From Dyadobacter fermentans (GTDB lineage Bacteria > Bacteroidota > Bacteroidia > Cytophagales > Spirosomataceae), in NCBI RefSeq assembly GCF_019924045.1, contig NZ_JAHXBN010000018.1, forward strand, positions 486,506 through 550,505: a DNA stretch of 64,000 nt. Reading direction: 5' to 3'. Below the pieces are notes generated by a model, which was not told where the DNA came from, ran no database searches, and saw nothing but the letters and a program-made list of their open reading frames with translations. Shown here piece after piece: positions 40,859 to 51,042 of this stretch. The translations under genes were made by a program, and so were the position numbers. Numbering within the stretch: position 1 is the first letter of the stretch; the number at the start of each line of letters is the position of its first letter.

Positions 40859-41917
40859 CTAACCGATTGCACCCGCTTCGTGCGTAACCAGTTCGGCCAT
40901 GTTGTGCTCACGGGTGTTAACGGTAATATCGGGCGTATACTTCCATAAATTGGATAAATAACGCTTGTAAATCAGATACTTGAATATATTTCCATTCAGA
41001 ATCGTGTCCATAACCCGTTTTCTGACCAGGCCGTTGAACATCTGCTTATAGCGTAGGTCGAACCGCTCTTTCAACCTGGAATCACTGAAAAAATCGGATA
41101 AATTCACCTCCCTTGTTTTTTGATAAATGCCGTTGGGGGTAATCATAAAATCACCGGTTATTCTGTTCAGGATCTCAATATCGCGTTTTTGAAGATGGAT
41201 ATACATAAATTCATCCCGGTGTATATGTCCCTCATCTAAAAAGTAGCGGTAGAGAACTCCATGTTCCCAGGCAAATATCTGCGAAGTATAATTATTGTTT
41301 CCCAGCTTGTCCATACGATACTGGAACGTGTGAGGGGCCACATCTGCCATCCAGGTTTGATTGAAATAACATCTCAAACCAAGATTCTGGCCAACATATG
41401 GCAGTATGCGCTCGTCGGTGCCCTGGTTCATGTCCCAGTTGAGAACCTCTCCTACGGTCGAATAATCAAAACATTTTTCATAAAGCTTGTTGCATGTTTC
41501 ATTATTCCGGACTACGGTAAGATGCCCCCAGCGTTGAATAATATCGTGCGTATCCAAAATTTCAGGGGTGAGAAAATTCGCGAGTTTGCCAAAAAAAACA
41601 TCCATATCACAAAAACCCCAAAAATCATATCCATCCAGATAATCTTCAAATATGGCACCATACAACGGCCGGTAATCACAGAATTTGTAAGCATTGTTAA
41701 TTTTTATCTTCATATTCAGCTTTGCCTGAATAAACTTGGCCAATGCCGCGATATCTTCAAAATAAAAACAGCTTACATTGTCGGCCAGGTTCGAAGGAAG
41801 GTCATTATCGCCTATGATCAACCAGTTGAATTCAGGATTGGCTTTGCAGGTTTTCAGCCACAGGTCGAAGTTTGAGGGCAACTTACCAAAGTAAGGTATT
41901 ATAAAGACTATTTTCAC
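40859..41917 (-). CDS. DUF6625-family putative glycosyltransferase
   Basis: 352 residues, cytoplasmic. Begins with a nucleotide-binding strand MKIVFIIPYFGKLPSNFDLWL and contains the D-M-D motif of GT-A glycosyltransferases in FWGFCDMDVFFGKL (about residue 120), the usual place for metal and UDP-sugar binding. I identify the family by these features; the donor and acceptor are unknown. Low GC near its start compared with neighbours hints at acquired DNA. Confidence 0.75.
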   Translation of the reverse strand: MKIVFIIPYFGKLPSNFDLWLKTCKANPEFNWLIIGDNDLPSNLADNVSCFYFEDIAALAKFIQAKLNMKIKINNAYKFCDYRPLYGAIFEDYLDGYDFWGFCDMDVFFGKLANFLTPEILDTHDIIQRWGHLTVVRNNETCNKLYEKCFDYSTVGEVLNWDMNQGTDERILPYVGQNLGLRCYFNQTWMADVAPHTFQYRMDKLGNNNYTSQIFAWEHGVLYRYFLDEGHIHRDEFMYIHLQKRDIEILNRITGDFMITPNGIYQKTREVNLSDFFSDSRLKERFDLRYKQMFNGLVRKRVMDTILNGNIFKYLIYKRYLSNLWKYTPDITVNTREHNMAELVTHEAGAIG

Positions 41918-42268
41918 AGCGATAGAGGTTGGAATGAGGGATGAGTAGTGATTCTTTCAAAATATAGCAGGTTAATTGTTCAATAACCATAATTATATTT
42001 CAAAAAGAATTGATGCGTGAAAAATAGCTATTTTTTTCTAAATCAAATACTCCTCTTTATTTAAAAGTTTCACAATTCATTGACGAATAATCAAATAACT
42101 TATTAAACGGTTTTCGAAGAGAATAGCAGCTTTTAATAAATGTGTTTTAAAACTATCAAGGGCCGCTCGTATCTATCCCATAATTATGTAATACGGGCTC
42201 AAAATTATGTAGCGAAACTGGCGGACGAACAGTGATCTTTATAGCGTTAAAAGCTGTCTGTCCTGTCT
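41918..42268. other. AT-rich noncoding region upstream of the copper cluster
   Basis: 351 bases with markedly lower GC than the surroundings. It holds the start region of the minus-strand DUF6625 gene and probably the promoter of the copper cluster. I see no RNA gene, repeat or hairpin in it. Confidence 0.4.
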
Positions 42269-42631
42269 ATGAGAGGTTGCATATTACTTGTGCTTACAAT
42301 CTTTTGCCTGCTCGTTTCGGGCGGGCAGGGTTATGCATGCGGTAGCAAACACGCATTTGTTAAGAAAGAGACAAGGCACGTAAAGCCCCTTCGGAATTCC
42401 TGCCGCGCGCACCATCCATCGGGCCAATGCAGGCAATGCATGCACCACTGCGGCGAATCCGGCTGCGACTGCGCGCACCCTACCACCGCTTTTGCAGTGA
42501 AAACACATCCGTTCGACCTCTCCGAAAAGCCTTCTCATGGAATGGACAATCATATCTCCTGGTTTTTCCGGCAGGCGGTTCCAAAGCCTGTTTACCTGGC
42601 CCTTTGGATGCCGCCCGATATAAGCTGCTAG
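42269..42631 (+). CDS. Small exported Cys/His-rich protein, putative metal binder
   Basis: 120 residues, signal peptide about 1-22. The mature part is rich in Cys and His, with CRAHHPSGQCRQCMHHCGES and CDCAH, a pattern that suits copper or zinc binding in the periplasm. No named family recognised. It starts the run of copper genes 85 bases before the HMA-domain protein, so a chaperone or buffer for copper is plausible. Confidence 0.65.
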   Translation: MRGCILLVLTIFCLLVSGGQGYACGSKHAFVKKETRHVKPLRNSCRAHHPSGQCRQCMHHCGESGCDCAHPTTAFAVKTHPFDLSEKPSHGMDNHISWFFRQAVPKPVYLALWMPPDISC

Positions 42632-42715
42632 GCGCCATACAGCCACAAATGCGCCTGTTCGGGAATGCATTTCCCCCACGGTCATTCATACTTATAACAG
42701 CTTAAACTCATTCCG

Positions 42716-43570
42716 ATGAAATCAATGAAAATATTGATGGCGATGGCACTATTGCTATCCGCCCTATTGTCACAGGCAGCGATCAAAAACGCAGTGACTG
42801 AAAATGTAAAAGTGAGCGGCTCCTGCGCGCTATGTGAAACGCGTATCGAATCGGCCGCATTTGAGAAAAATGTTTCCGAGGCGAGCTGGAACAAGGAAAC
42901 AAAAATTGCCTCGGTAACCTACGACAGCAAAAAGACCTCGCTCGACGCCATCCTGAAAAAAATCGCGCTGGCGGGCTTCGATAACCAGAGCTACCTCGCA
43001 CCCGATAAGGCTTATGAGGAACTGGAAGCGTGCTGCCGCTACGAGCGTACGGACAAGAGTGCGCCCGTGCAGGCCAAACCGGCTGCACACGACCACCACG
43101 CCCATGAGACGGACAATGTAGCACCCCAACCGACAGAGGCCGATCCGCTGAAACCGGTGTTGGAGGCTTACTATGGAATCAAAGATGCATTGGTGGCTTC
43201 CGACGGCAACGCCGCTTCGTCCAAGGCGGCCAGTCTGGTGAAGGCGATTAAAGATGTAAAAATGAATGAGCTCGGCCAGGAGCAGCACAATGTGTGGATG
43301 AAAGTGATGAAAGACCTGGATTTCGATGCGGACCACATTGCCGAAACCAAAGATGTGGGTCACCAGAGAGACCATTTCTCTTCGCTTTCAGAGAACATGT
43401 ACAAGGTCGTCAAAGCGGCTAAACCTGCACAGCCCGTGTACTACCAGCATTGCCCGATGGCCAAAGAAGGGAAAGGGGCGAATTGGCTCAGCCAGGTACC
43501 CGCCATAAAAAACCCCTACTATGGTGCCCAGATGCTGAACTGCGGCAAAACCACCGAAACGCTCAAATAG
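42716..43570 (+). CDS. Exported HMA-domain and DUF3347 protein, copper handling
   Basis: 284 residues. Signal peptide about 1-21. An HMA ferredoxin-like domain at about 28-95 has the metal-binding C-x-x-C in SGSCALCETR. A histidine-rich linker follows (DHHAHE). Residues about 140-270 are a DUF3347 domain with YYGIKDALVASDG and the copper-type end YYQHCPMAKEGKGANWLSQ. DUF3347 occurs in copper-binding periplasmic proteins such as CusB-associated ones. Encoded between the Cys/His-rich peptide and the multicopper oxidase. Confidence 0.85.
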   Translation: MKSMKILMAMALLLSALLSQAAIKNAVTENVKVSGSCALCETRIESAAFEKNVSEASWNKETKIASVTYDSKKTSLDAILKKIALAGFDNQSYLAPDKAYEELEACCRYERTDKSAPVQAKPAAHDHHAHETDNVAPQPTEADPLKPVLEAYYGIKDALVASDGNAASSKAASLVKAIKDVKMNELGQEQHNVWMKVMKDLDFDADHIAETKDVGHQRDHFSSLSENMYKVVKAAKPAQPVYYQHCPMAKEGKGANWLSQVPAIKNPYYGAQMLNCGKTTETLK

Positions 43571-43643
43571 TCAAATGGCTGTCCCGGCAAGCATGGTTCA
43601 ACACTTGCGGGACAGCCTCTCTTCTCAAATCAACGCACCTGCT

Positions 43644-45929
43644 ATGAAGGATTTTCAAAAAATCCCGCAGATAGCGCCTGTGATGCTATGGGCGGTTTTG
43701 CTATCTGTTTTTCCCCACATATTGTTTGCTCAGAAGGTCGTACGATACGACCTGTTCGTAAAAGATACCATCGTCAATTTTACAGGTACGCCCAAACGGG
43801 CCATCGCGGTAAATGGCCAGATACCCATGCCTACCCTGACATTCACGGAAGGCGATACCGCTGAAATCTACGTGCACAACGAGCTCGACGAAGAAACCTC
43901 GCTCCACTGGCACGGATTATTTCTTCCCAACCAATACGACGGCGTGCCTAACCTCACGCAAATGCCCATCAAGCCGCATACGACGCATTTGTACCGGTTC
44001 GCCATTATCCAGAACGGAACGCACTGGTACCACAGCCATACCGAGTTGCAGGAACAGATCGGTATGTACGGCTCCATGATCCTTAACAAGAAAAAAGAAC
44101 CCGCCATCCCGACGGTGCCCATTATCCTCAGCGAATGGACCGATATGAACCCGAATAACGTGCACCGGTTGCTGCACAATGCCAGCGATTGGTTCGCTAT
44201 TAAAAAGGGTGCGACGCAAAGCTATTCGGAGGCGATCGCACAGGGTTATTTCAAAACCAAAGTAGGAAACGAATGGAAGCGGATGACGGCAATGGACGTC
44301 AGCGATGTCTACTACGACCGCTTTCTGATCAATGGCAAGAATGAAAGCCAGCTCTCTCAGTTCAAGCCGGGCGACAAGGTAAGGCTGAGGATTTCCAACG
44401 GAGGAGCCTCCACCTATTTCTGGCTCACCTATGCCGGGGGCAAAATGACGGTCGTCGCTACGGACGGCAACGACGTCGAGCCCGTGGAGGTAGACAGGCT
44501 GATAATCGCAGTTTCGGAAACCTACGACGTAATCTTGACCATTCCGGAGGTCAAACCGGGGGCTGCGCCGGTTGCCTACGAATTTCTGGCGACCTCGGAA
44601 GACCGTACTAAATCGGCCTCGCTCTACCTTGGAGAAGGTGTAAAACAACTCGCGTCGCCATTGCCCCGGCTGAAATATTTCGAAGGGATGAAAATGATGA
44701 ACGGGATGATGAAAATGGATGGCAACCTGGACGACATGGGCATGAAAATGAGCCTGAACCAGATGGATATGAATGTAGTGATGTACCCGGAAATCACAGG
44801 TCCGCAGAAAAGCAGGAAAAAGGAGACGGAAAATATCCGGATGGACAAGCCGGGCATGAACGACGGCTCGGGGCACGACCATGCCAATATGTACAACAGT
44901 AATGCATTATCCTCGATCACCACGCTGAACTATGCCATGCTCAGATCGCCGGAAAACACCTCGATTCCCAAAGACGCGCCTGTGAAAGAATTACGCTTCA
45001 CGCTCACCGGGAACATGAACCGCTACGTGTGGAGCATGGACAACAAGGTGGTTTCGGAAAGAGACAAGATCCTGATCAAAAAAGGGGAGAATGTGCGGAT
45101 GATCATCTACAACAATTCCATGATGCGGCACCCGATGCACCTTCACGGGCACGATTTCAGGGTACTGAACGGCCAGGGGGCTAATGCGCCATTGAAAAAT
45201 GTGATCGACATTATGCCGATGGAAACGGATACCCTGGAATTCGCAGCCACCGAAAGCGGAGATTGGTTTTTCCACTGCCACATTCTCTACCACATGATGA
45301 GCGGAATGGGTGGGATATTTTCCTACGAAAACTCGCCCGCCAACCCCGAAATACCAAACGCGAGACTCGCGCAACGCAAACTGTTCGCCGACGACCGGAT
45401 GTTCCACTTCATGGCCGAAAACGACATCGCTACCAACGGGAATGATGGCCAGGCTATGGTACAAAACACCCGATGGAGCATTGGTTCCGAATGGCGCCTC
45501 GGTTATAACGACCACCACGGCTACGAGGTGGAAACGCACCTCGGTCGGTATATAGGCAGAATGCAGTGGCTGATGCCCTTCATCGGCTTCGACTGGCGGT
45601 ACCGGAGAATGGGGATGGATGAGGTGGAGAGCAACCTGTTCGGCCAGCGGAATACCAAGGACCGGAGAGCGCTTTTCAGCGCCGGGGTAAACTATGTGCT
45701 GCCGATGCTGGTAACGGCCCAGGCGGAGATTTTCACAGATGGCAACGTCCGTTTTCAGCTGGAAAGAATGGATATACCCGTCTCGCGCCGGCTACGGATG
45801 AACCTCATGGTCAATACCGATAAAGAATATATGGCGGCGCTCCGCTACATTTTCACCCGAAACATCGGCGCCACGGCACATTACGACAGCGATATGGGAT
45901 TCGGGCTCGGGCTCACCCTGAATTATTGA
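43644..45929 (+). CDS. Multicopper oxidase with C-terminal CopB-like region
   Basis: 761 residues from ATG 43644, which begins a signal peptide (ending LFAQ); the longer frame starting at 43575 is not needed. Cupredoxin copper ligands: SLHWHGLF, HWYHSHTE, MRHPMHLHGHDF and the C-terminal HCHILYHMMSGM, giving all four copper sites. A Met-rich loop (MKMMNGMMKMDGNLDDMGMK) suits Cu(I) oxidation. Residues about 630-761 have beta-strand repeats (WRLGYNDHHGYEVETHLGRY, IGFDWRY, GLGLTLNY) like the outer-membrane protein CopB. A CopA-CopB fusion is therefore likely. It detoxifies copper. Confidence 0.88.
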   Translation: MKDFQKIPQIAPVMLWAVLLSVFPHILFAQKVVRYDLFVKDTIVNFTGTPKRAIAVNGQIPMPTLTFTEGDTAEIYVHNELDEETSLHWHGLFLPNQYDGVPNLTQMPIKPHTTHLYRFAIIQNGTHWYHSHTELQEQIGMYGSMILNKKKEPAIPTVPIILSEWTDMNPNNVHRLLHNASDWFAIKKGATQSYSEAIAQGYFKTKVGNEWKRMTAMDVSDVYYDRFLINGKNESQLSQFKPGDKVRLRISNGGASTYFWLTYAGGKMTVVATDGNDVEPVEVDRLIIAVSETYDVILTIPEVKPGAAPVAYEFLATSEDRTKSASLYLGEGVKQLASPLPRLKYFEGMKMMNGMMKMDGNLDDMGMKMSLNQMDMNVVMYPEITGPQKSRKKETENIRMDKPGMNDGSGHDHANMYNSNALSSITTLNYAMLRSPENTSIPKDAPVKELRFTLTGNMNRYVWSMDNKVVSERDKILIKKGENVRMIIYNNSMMRHPMHLHGHDFRVLNGQGANAPLKNVIDIMPMETDTLEFAATESGDWFFHCHILYHMMSGMGGIFSYENSPANPEIPNARLAQRKLFADDRMFHFMAENDIATNGNDGQAMVQNTRWSIGSEWRLGYNDHHGYEVETHLGRYIGRMQWLMPFIGFDWRYRRMGMDEVESNLFGQRNTKDRRALFSAGVNYVLPMLVTAQAEIFTDGNVRFQLERMDIPVSRRLRMNLMVNTDKEYMAALRYIFTRNIGATAHYDSDMGFGLGLTLNY

Positions 45930-46019
45930 TACTTTCTTCCCAGAAACTCATTCCTGCCCTCCGGTGATTCTCCCATTGTGGAGGGCCGAGGGCAGGATGT
46001 GAGGTTCTTGCCTGGCACA

Positions 46020-46412
46020 TTATCCCACGGAAACAACACGCTGGGCCTCTACCGAGCGGGTATTCAACTCGATGTTTTTCACCGCTTTGTGTTTTCCGTC
46101 AATCAGGACAACTTTGTAAGAGCCGTCCGGCAACTGGCTCAGGTCAAACTTGGTACGGGTGGCAGCGTCTTCTTTGTCAATAACCTTGGATGCCAATGTA
46201 TGTCCGAATTGATCCACGACATTTACGGACACTTCTTTTTCTGCCTTAATAACGTTCACTTCGATTTTTCCATTGGCTGTGGTTACGACCCAAAACCGGG
46301 TTTCAGTTCCCTCGCCGGCGAGGCTGGAAGCCGTTGTTTCCGATTGTGCATAGCTTACGGAAGAGAAGGCAAGGGAAGCTGTCAAAAAGAGGGATGCGAT
46401 GAGCGTTTTCAT
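46020..46412 (-). CDS. Small exported protein of unknown function
   Basis: 130 residues, signal peptide about 1-22 (ending SYAQ). The mature part is beta-rich (FWVVTTANGKIEVNVIKAEK ... LPDGSYKVVLIDGKHKAVK) and resembles DUF3244-type or T9SS-sorting-like beta sandwiches common in Bacteroidota, with the LPDGSY turn that the latter have. No catalytic residues seen. It is convergent with the copper cluster. Confidence 0.7.
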   Translation of the reverse strand: MKTLIASLFLTASLAFSSVSYAQSETTASSLAGEGTETRFWVVTTANGKIEVNVIKAEKEVSVNVVDQFGHTLASKVIDKEDAATRTKFDLSQLPDGSYKVVLIDGKHKAVKNIELNTRSVEAQRVVSVG

Positions 46413-46824
46413 GGTTGCTTATGTTTAAATATGATAGTTTAACACCTGTCGGGAGCATCGTTACGCCCGACTTCCGATACAATGTTAAGCACCCGGTTTC
46501 GCCCCCCAAAATGGATTCGACGGATAGACACAGAACAACGACAGATCAGCCCAATTAAACTTTAAACAGCAGAAAATAAGCCAGTTAACTACAAAAACAG
46601 CCATTCATAGAGCAGAATAAGGGTTTCATAGAGTAGTAACCGGAATTCATTGAGTACGAGGGATTTTGGTTACAAATTGTATAATTCTAATAATGGCGTA
46701 ATTATCGGGCATAGTAGCTTGGAATCCCCGTGGATTGTAGATACATTCAATCAACCATTACTATTCCGCCCCCTCAGTGGTGAGTCAGACAGATATTACT
46801 TATTCATGTAAACATCAACTGATC
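46413..46824. other. Noncoding region between 46412 and 46825
   Basis: 412 bases. GTCGGGAGC ... CGCCCGAC near 46449-46472 forms a loose hairpin without a T run. Repeated words ATAGAGTAG and CATAGAGCAG occur at 46600-46640. Otherwise I see nothing. Confidence 0.35.
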
Positions 46825-47289
46825 ATGGAAAACGTGAAAGCGATTGTGAAACAGGTTGTAAAGATTTGGCGTCTTTATAAAACCCAGCAGCTGGTACTGA
46901 CAGCTGCCATGCGCGAGGAGATTCCGTTTCAACTCAGAACGTTGTTAAGCCGGGATTACATGATTTGTTCACTACTGAAAAAGGAAATGGCCAATTTCTA
47001 CGACGGCCTGCGATGTTGCATGGGTGATATGTTTCGGCCCGACAGCGCCGCAAGCATTACCGCGGCTACCGAACGGAATATTCACGCAACCCTCGAAAGC
47101 ATTGCGGTAGCCCACCGGCAGATTATCGACGAATACAGGGTGCTGCTCGATCTGGTCGAAGACTCCAATATCAACACCAACATCATACATCAGCATCGGA
47201 AGCAAATGGTCAAAATGACCGATGAACTCCTGATACACGCCGAAAAAATGCAGCCGCAAGTGAAGGAACACGGCTATGTTTCGCTTTGA
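46825..47289 (+). CDS. Small helical protein of unknown function
   Basis: 154 residues from the ATG at 46825 (MENVKAIVKQVVKIWRL); a GTG at 46777 would add 16 unlikely residues. Almost entirely helical, with four amphipathic segments (VVKIWRLYKTQQLVLTA, KKEMANFYDGLRCC, NIHATLESIAVAHRQIIDEYR, KMTDELLIHAEKM), so a four-helix-bundle, ferritin-like fold is possible, but no iron ligands are clear. No family recognised. Confidence 0.6.
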   Translation: MENVKAIVKQVVKIWRLYKTQQLVLTAAMREEIPFQLRTLLSRDYMICSLLKKEMANFYDGLRCCMGDMFRPDSAASITAATERNIHATLESIAVAHRQIIDEYRVLLDLVEDSNINTNIIHQHRKQMVKMTDELLIHAEKMQPQVKEHGYVSL

Positions 47290-47400
47290 GGCCGCCCAAG
47301 CCGTGATCACGAGGTGTCGCAATCGCCCCTGAGGATTGTCGTTTTAACCCACCGCGGCTTGATTGTGAGCTGGCTACATTTGTTCAAAAAACATTGAGCT

Positions 47401-47970
47401 ATGCGAAAATTGATCATGAAGATGTCGGTTTCGGTCGACGGTTTTGTAAGTGACGCCAATGGCGGTAAAGATTGGCTTTTCAAAACGGGGGACGCCGAAT
47501 CCCTGGCATGGAGTGTCGGAAAAATCCGCGAAGCCGGGTTAATTATCATGGGCAGGAAGTCGTTCGAAACCATGGCCCCCTACTGGCCCACCGCGACCGG
47601 GCCGTTTGCGGCGCCCATGAACGAAATCCCCAAAGCGGTTTTTACCAGAAACGGATTCAAAGGAATCGGCACCGGGCAGGCGTCTAATGAGGATTCCTGG
47701 TCTCAGGCACGGGTTTTCGACGGGGATCTTGCCGAAGGGATCATGCAGCTTAAAGCGGAACCCGGAAAACCGATCGTCGCCATTGGCGGCGCGGAGTTTA
47801 TGCAGAACCTTATCGCCACCGGCCTCATTGACGAATATCACCTGGCTGTGCACCCTGTCGCATTAGGCTCGGGGTTGCCGATCTTCACCGGCCTCGGCAT
47901 GCCGCTTTACCTGAAACTGATCGATGTAAAGTCATTCCCGGGCGGAATTATTGTACAAAGCTACGGATGA
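47401..47970 (+). CDS. Dihydrofolate reductase-like (RibD C-terminal) protein
   Basis: 189 residues. The RibD-C fold is shown by the N-terminal MSVSVDGFVSDANG, by IIMGRKSFETM, and by VAIGGAEFMQNLIATGLIDEYHL. NADPH-dependent reductase of unknown substrate; members rarely act on folate. Single gene. Confidence 0.88.
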   Translation: MRKLIMKMSVSVDGFVSDANGGKDWLFKTGDAESLAWSVGKIREAGLIIMGRKSFETMAPYWPTATGPFAAPMNEIPKAVFTRNGFKGIGTGQASNEDSWSQARVFDGDLAEGIMQLKAEPGKPIVAIGGAEFMQNLIATGLIDEYHLAVHPVALGSGLPIFTGLGMPLYLKLIDVKSFPGGIIVQSYG

Positions 47971-48058
47971 GCAGATTCCGGTAAGGGCGGCTAATAAAAA
48001 TCGGATGACGATTCAAATGCATTTTGGATTCCGGTTTAATTTGCAGTAAAAAACCAGC

Positions 48059-50158
48059 ATGCAACTCGATCTTCATCATCAAACTATCCTGAATTACCTC
48101 ACTCAGACCGACAAGCCTATTTTCCTGACCGGGAGAGCGGGCACAGGTAAAACTACCTTTCTGCAACATATCCGCCTCAACCTGGCCAAAGAAATGGTCG
48201 TCGTCGCCCCGACCGCCGTCGCAGCCATCCATGCGGGCGGGGTCACGATACATTCGTTTTTCCAGGTTCCCTTGGGGCCTTTGATGCCGGGCATTCGCGG
48301 AAAACGTAATCCCCAGCCGGCTATCCGGTCGGTAAACCCGGAGAAAGAAAAAATGCTCCGGCGGATGCAGCTACTGATTATCGATGAGATCAGTATGGTA
48401 CGTGCAGACACGCTCGACTACCTCGACGCGCTGCTTCGGCTTGTGAGGGCATCGGCACGGCCTTTCGGCGGGGTACAGCTGCTGATGATCGGCGATCCCT
48501 ACCAGCTACCGCCCGTCACGAACAACGACTGGGAGATGTTAAGTTCTTTTTACAGAAGTCCCTATTTCTTCGATAGCCTGGTTTGGAGTACCTCGGGCTT
48601 CCTTACCTTTGAGCTGTCGCGCGTTTACCGCCAGAGCGACCCGGTCTTTATCGAGATCCTCAATAGCGTTCGAGATGGCAAGGTTACCGAAAACACGCTC
48701 ACCGCGCTAAACGGACGGTATATTACCGAACCGGACTTCGATCTGTCCGATTACGTAACCCTTTCGACCCACAACAACAAGGTCAGGGAGATCAACCAGC
48801 AGCGCCTCGACGCATTGCAAACTCCCGAACACGTTTTTAGCGCGACAATCTCCGCGGACTTTCCTTCGGAAGCATATCCGGCCGAAAAGGAGCTTGTGCT
48901 CAAAGAGGGGGCCTTTGTGATGTTTATCAAAAATGACAGTTCGGGAAAGAAACAATATTACAACGGGCGTGCGGCGCGGGTCGCGCGGATCGAGAACGGG
49001 CGTGTGCACGTCACCTTCTTTGATGACGGCTCCGACTTTATCGTGATCCCTGAAATCTGGCAGAATGTGAAATACGCATTGTCTGAAACCGAAGGGAAAA
49101 TCAGCGAATCGACGGCGGGGACATTCACACAGTTGCCTCTAAGGTTGTCGTGGGCGGTAACTATCCACAAAAGTCAGGGCCTGACTTTTGATAAACTGGT
49201 TGTCGACGTACGCACCGCATTTGCGCCCGGGCAGGTGTATGTCGCCCTGAGCCGGTGCCGCTCGCTGGAAGGCCTGGTACTGCACCAACCCGTTAACGCG
49301 GCGAGCGTGATGGTGGCGCCTGCCGTGAAAGCCTTCATGCAAAACGCCTCGGTTAATGCCTGTGACGATTCCGGCTTGGATGCCTTGCGGCGCGACAGCC
49401 TGCGCGAAGCGGCGCTGGACTTGTTTGACTTTACCATTCTGGCCGAGTGCTGGGAACAGGTATTAGGATTTATCGGAGAAAATGATCGGGGCAACGGGAC
49501 TGCGGGACAGGGAGCCAATGCAATTTCCAGGCTGATTAATACCGATCTGATCAAGGTCGCAATCAACTTTCGCAGACAAGAACTGTTGACGTTCCTGGAT
49601 TCGCCAGGCGTGCAGCACTCCCAAATCAAACCTGAAAGATTGGCCAAAGCGACCTCCTATTTCTTCTCCAAACTCACGGAAGCCGTGCGCGAAGTGGAAC
49701 ATCTGCTCTCTCAATGGGATCAGCGTGCCCCGGACCCTGATTTTCATTTACCCGCAGCGCGGCTGAGGTATTGCCTCGCACTGAAAACAGACATTTTTTT
49801 AAAGTTATCGGAAGTTAAAAGCCTGGATGAGCTTGTTACGACAGCCGAAAAAGCAATATGCCAGTATCAATCGGACAAAGGGGAAACGAAATTAGAAACA
49901 AACCGCCGGAAGCAGCCGGCCAATGCAGCACTCTTCGACAAACTCGTTGAATGGCGGGCCAATGTTGCTGCTGAGCGAAATACACAGCCATATTCCATCG
50001 TGTCGGATACCGTGCTGATACAGGTGGCCGACAAAATGCCCCATACATTATCCCAGTTATCGCAAATCAAAAACTTCGGACAAGCCAAAGCTTCCGATTT
50101 CGGACGGGATATTATCCGGATTATTCTGGCCAGCAATGGGACTACCCAACTCTTTTAG
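48059..50158 (+). CDS. PIF1-like DNA helicase with C-terminal HRDC domain
   Basis: 699 residues. Walker A GRAGTGKTTFLQ (about 26-36), Walker B LLIIDEISM (about 107-115), Q-GDPYQLPPV motif III, and the C-terminal helicase motif LRLSWAVTIHKSQGLTFD (about 360-375) and YVALSRCRSLEGLVL. The C-terminus (about 620-699, FDKLVEWRANVAAERNTQP) is an HRDC-type nucleic-acid-binding domain. Superfamily 1B 5'-3' helicase. Widely conserved in this phylum. Confidence 0.92.
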   Translation: MQLDLHHQTILNYLTQTDKPIFLTGRAGTGKTTFLQHIRLNLAKEMVVVAPTAVAAIHAGGVTIHSFFQVPLGPLMPGIRGKRNPQPAIRSVNPEKEKMLRRMQLLIIDEISMVRADTLDYLDALLRLVRASARPFGGVQLLMIGDPYQLPPVTNNDWEMLSSFYRSPYFFDSLVWSTSGFLTFELSRVYRQSDPVFIEILNSVRDGKVTENTLTALNGRYITEPDFDLSDYVTLSTHNNKVREINQQRLDALQTPEHVFSATISADFPSEAYPAEKELVLKEGAFVMFIKNDSSGKKQYYNGRAARVARIENGRVHVTFFDDGSDFIVIPEIWQNVKYALSETEGKISESTAGTFTQLPLRLSWAVTIHKSQGLTFDKLVVDVRTAFAPGQVYVALSRCRSLEGLVLHQPVNAASVMVAPAVKAFMQNASVNACDDSGLDALRRDSLREAALDLFDFTILAECWEQVLGFIGENDRGNGTAGQGANAISRLINTDLIKVAINFRRQELLTFLDSPGVQHSQIKPERLAKATSYFFSKLTEAVREVEHLLSQWDQRAPDPDFHLPAARLRYCLALKTDIFLKLSEVKSLDELVTTAEKAICQYQSDKGETKLETNRRKQPANAALFDKLVEWRANVAAERNTQPYSIVSDTVLIQVADKMPHTLSQLSQIKNFGQAKASDFGRDIIRIILASNGTTQLF

Positions 50159-50166
50159 CGGCAGGT

Positions 50167-50937
50167 TCACAGGCTCATTCCGCCGTCCACGAAAATATTC
50201 TGGCCGGTGATAAATTTCCCCGCTTCCGAAGCCAATAGGACGGCCATCGCGGCGCAGTCGATGGGCTCTCCTAACGTTCCCAGGGGCGTTTCCTGCCTTT
50301 TCTTGATGCGTTCCTCCACCTCGGGCACCGGCTCCTTAATGCGGGGTGTGTCAATCACTCCGGGCGCGAGGTTGTTGACCGTCACCCCTTTGTCTGCCAG
50401 TTGCAGGGCCAGGTTCTGAACCATATTGAGCACGGCGGCTTTGCTGGCCGCGTACACCAGCATGGCGGGATGCGGTTTGATTTGCTGAACGCTGCCGATT
50501 GTAATGATGCGACCCCAACCCCTCTCGATCATCGAAGGAGAGAACCGCTGTATCAGGAGCATCGTAGACTTCACATTTACATTCATCTGAATATCGAAGT
50601 CGCGCTGTGTGATCTGCTCCCAGGGCTTTGCAATCTGCAGGGACGCGTTGATAACCAGGATATCGGGTTTTACGCTTTTATCCAGCTGCCTTTCGACCGA
50701 TGCAACACTGCCCGTTTTAGAAAAATCAGCGCGGACTACCGAGCTTTTTACGCCGAAGCGCCCGATCTCCTCCAGCACGTCCTCTACCTGATCCCGATCT
50801 TCGCGGTAATGCAGAATTACATCCGCACCATACTCGGCGAAAGCAAGGGCTATCCCCTCGCCTATTCCCTGACTGGCCCCTGTAATCAGCGCGGTTTTCC
50901 CTTTTAAACTGAGGTTTTCAGAAAGCTTTTTGCTCAT
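50167..50937 (-). CDS. Short-chain dehydrogenase/reductase
   Basis: 256 residues. NAD(P)-binding TGASQGIGEGIALAF (about 17-31), the INASL strand, Ser of the catalytic triad in ITIGSVQQI, and Y-x3-K in YAASKAAVL. The substrate is unknown. Convergent with the helicase gene, eight bases apart. Confidence 0.9.
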   Translation of the reverse strand: MSKKLSENLSLKGKTALITGASQGIGEGIALAFAEYGADVILHYREDRDQVEDVLEEIGRFGVKSSVVRADFSKTGSVASVERQLDKSVKPDILVINASLQIAKPWEQITQRDFDIQMNVNVKSTMLLIQRFSPSMIERGWGRIITIGSVQQIKPHPAMLVYAASKAAVLNMVQNLALQLADKGVTVNNLAPGVIDTPRIKEPVPEVEERIKKRQETPLGTLGEPIDCAAMAVLLASEAGKFITGQNIFVDGGMSL

Positions 50938-51042
50938 GTTATTCTTTTACAGATGATGGCACATTTTTTATGGTTTGGCAACTCGCGGGTTGCCAGCACT
51001 AAAACCACGCCAGACATTTGAACCAACTTAACATCCCCGACT

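Noticed and set aside
45957..45990. Hairpin GCCCTCC/GGAGGGC after the multicopper oxidase as terminator
   Set aside because: The loop is long and no T run follows on either strand.
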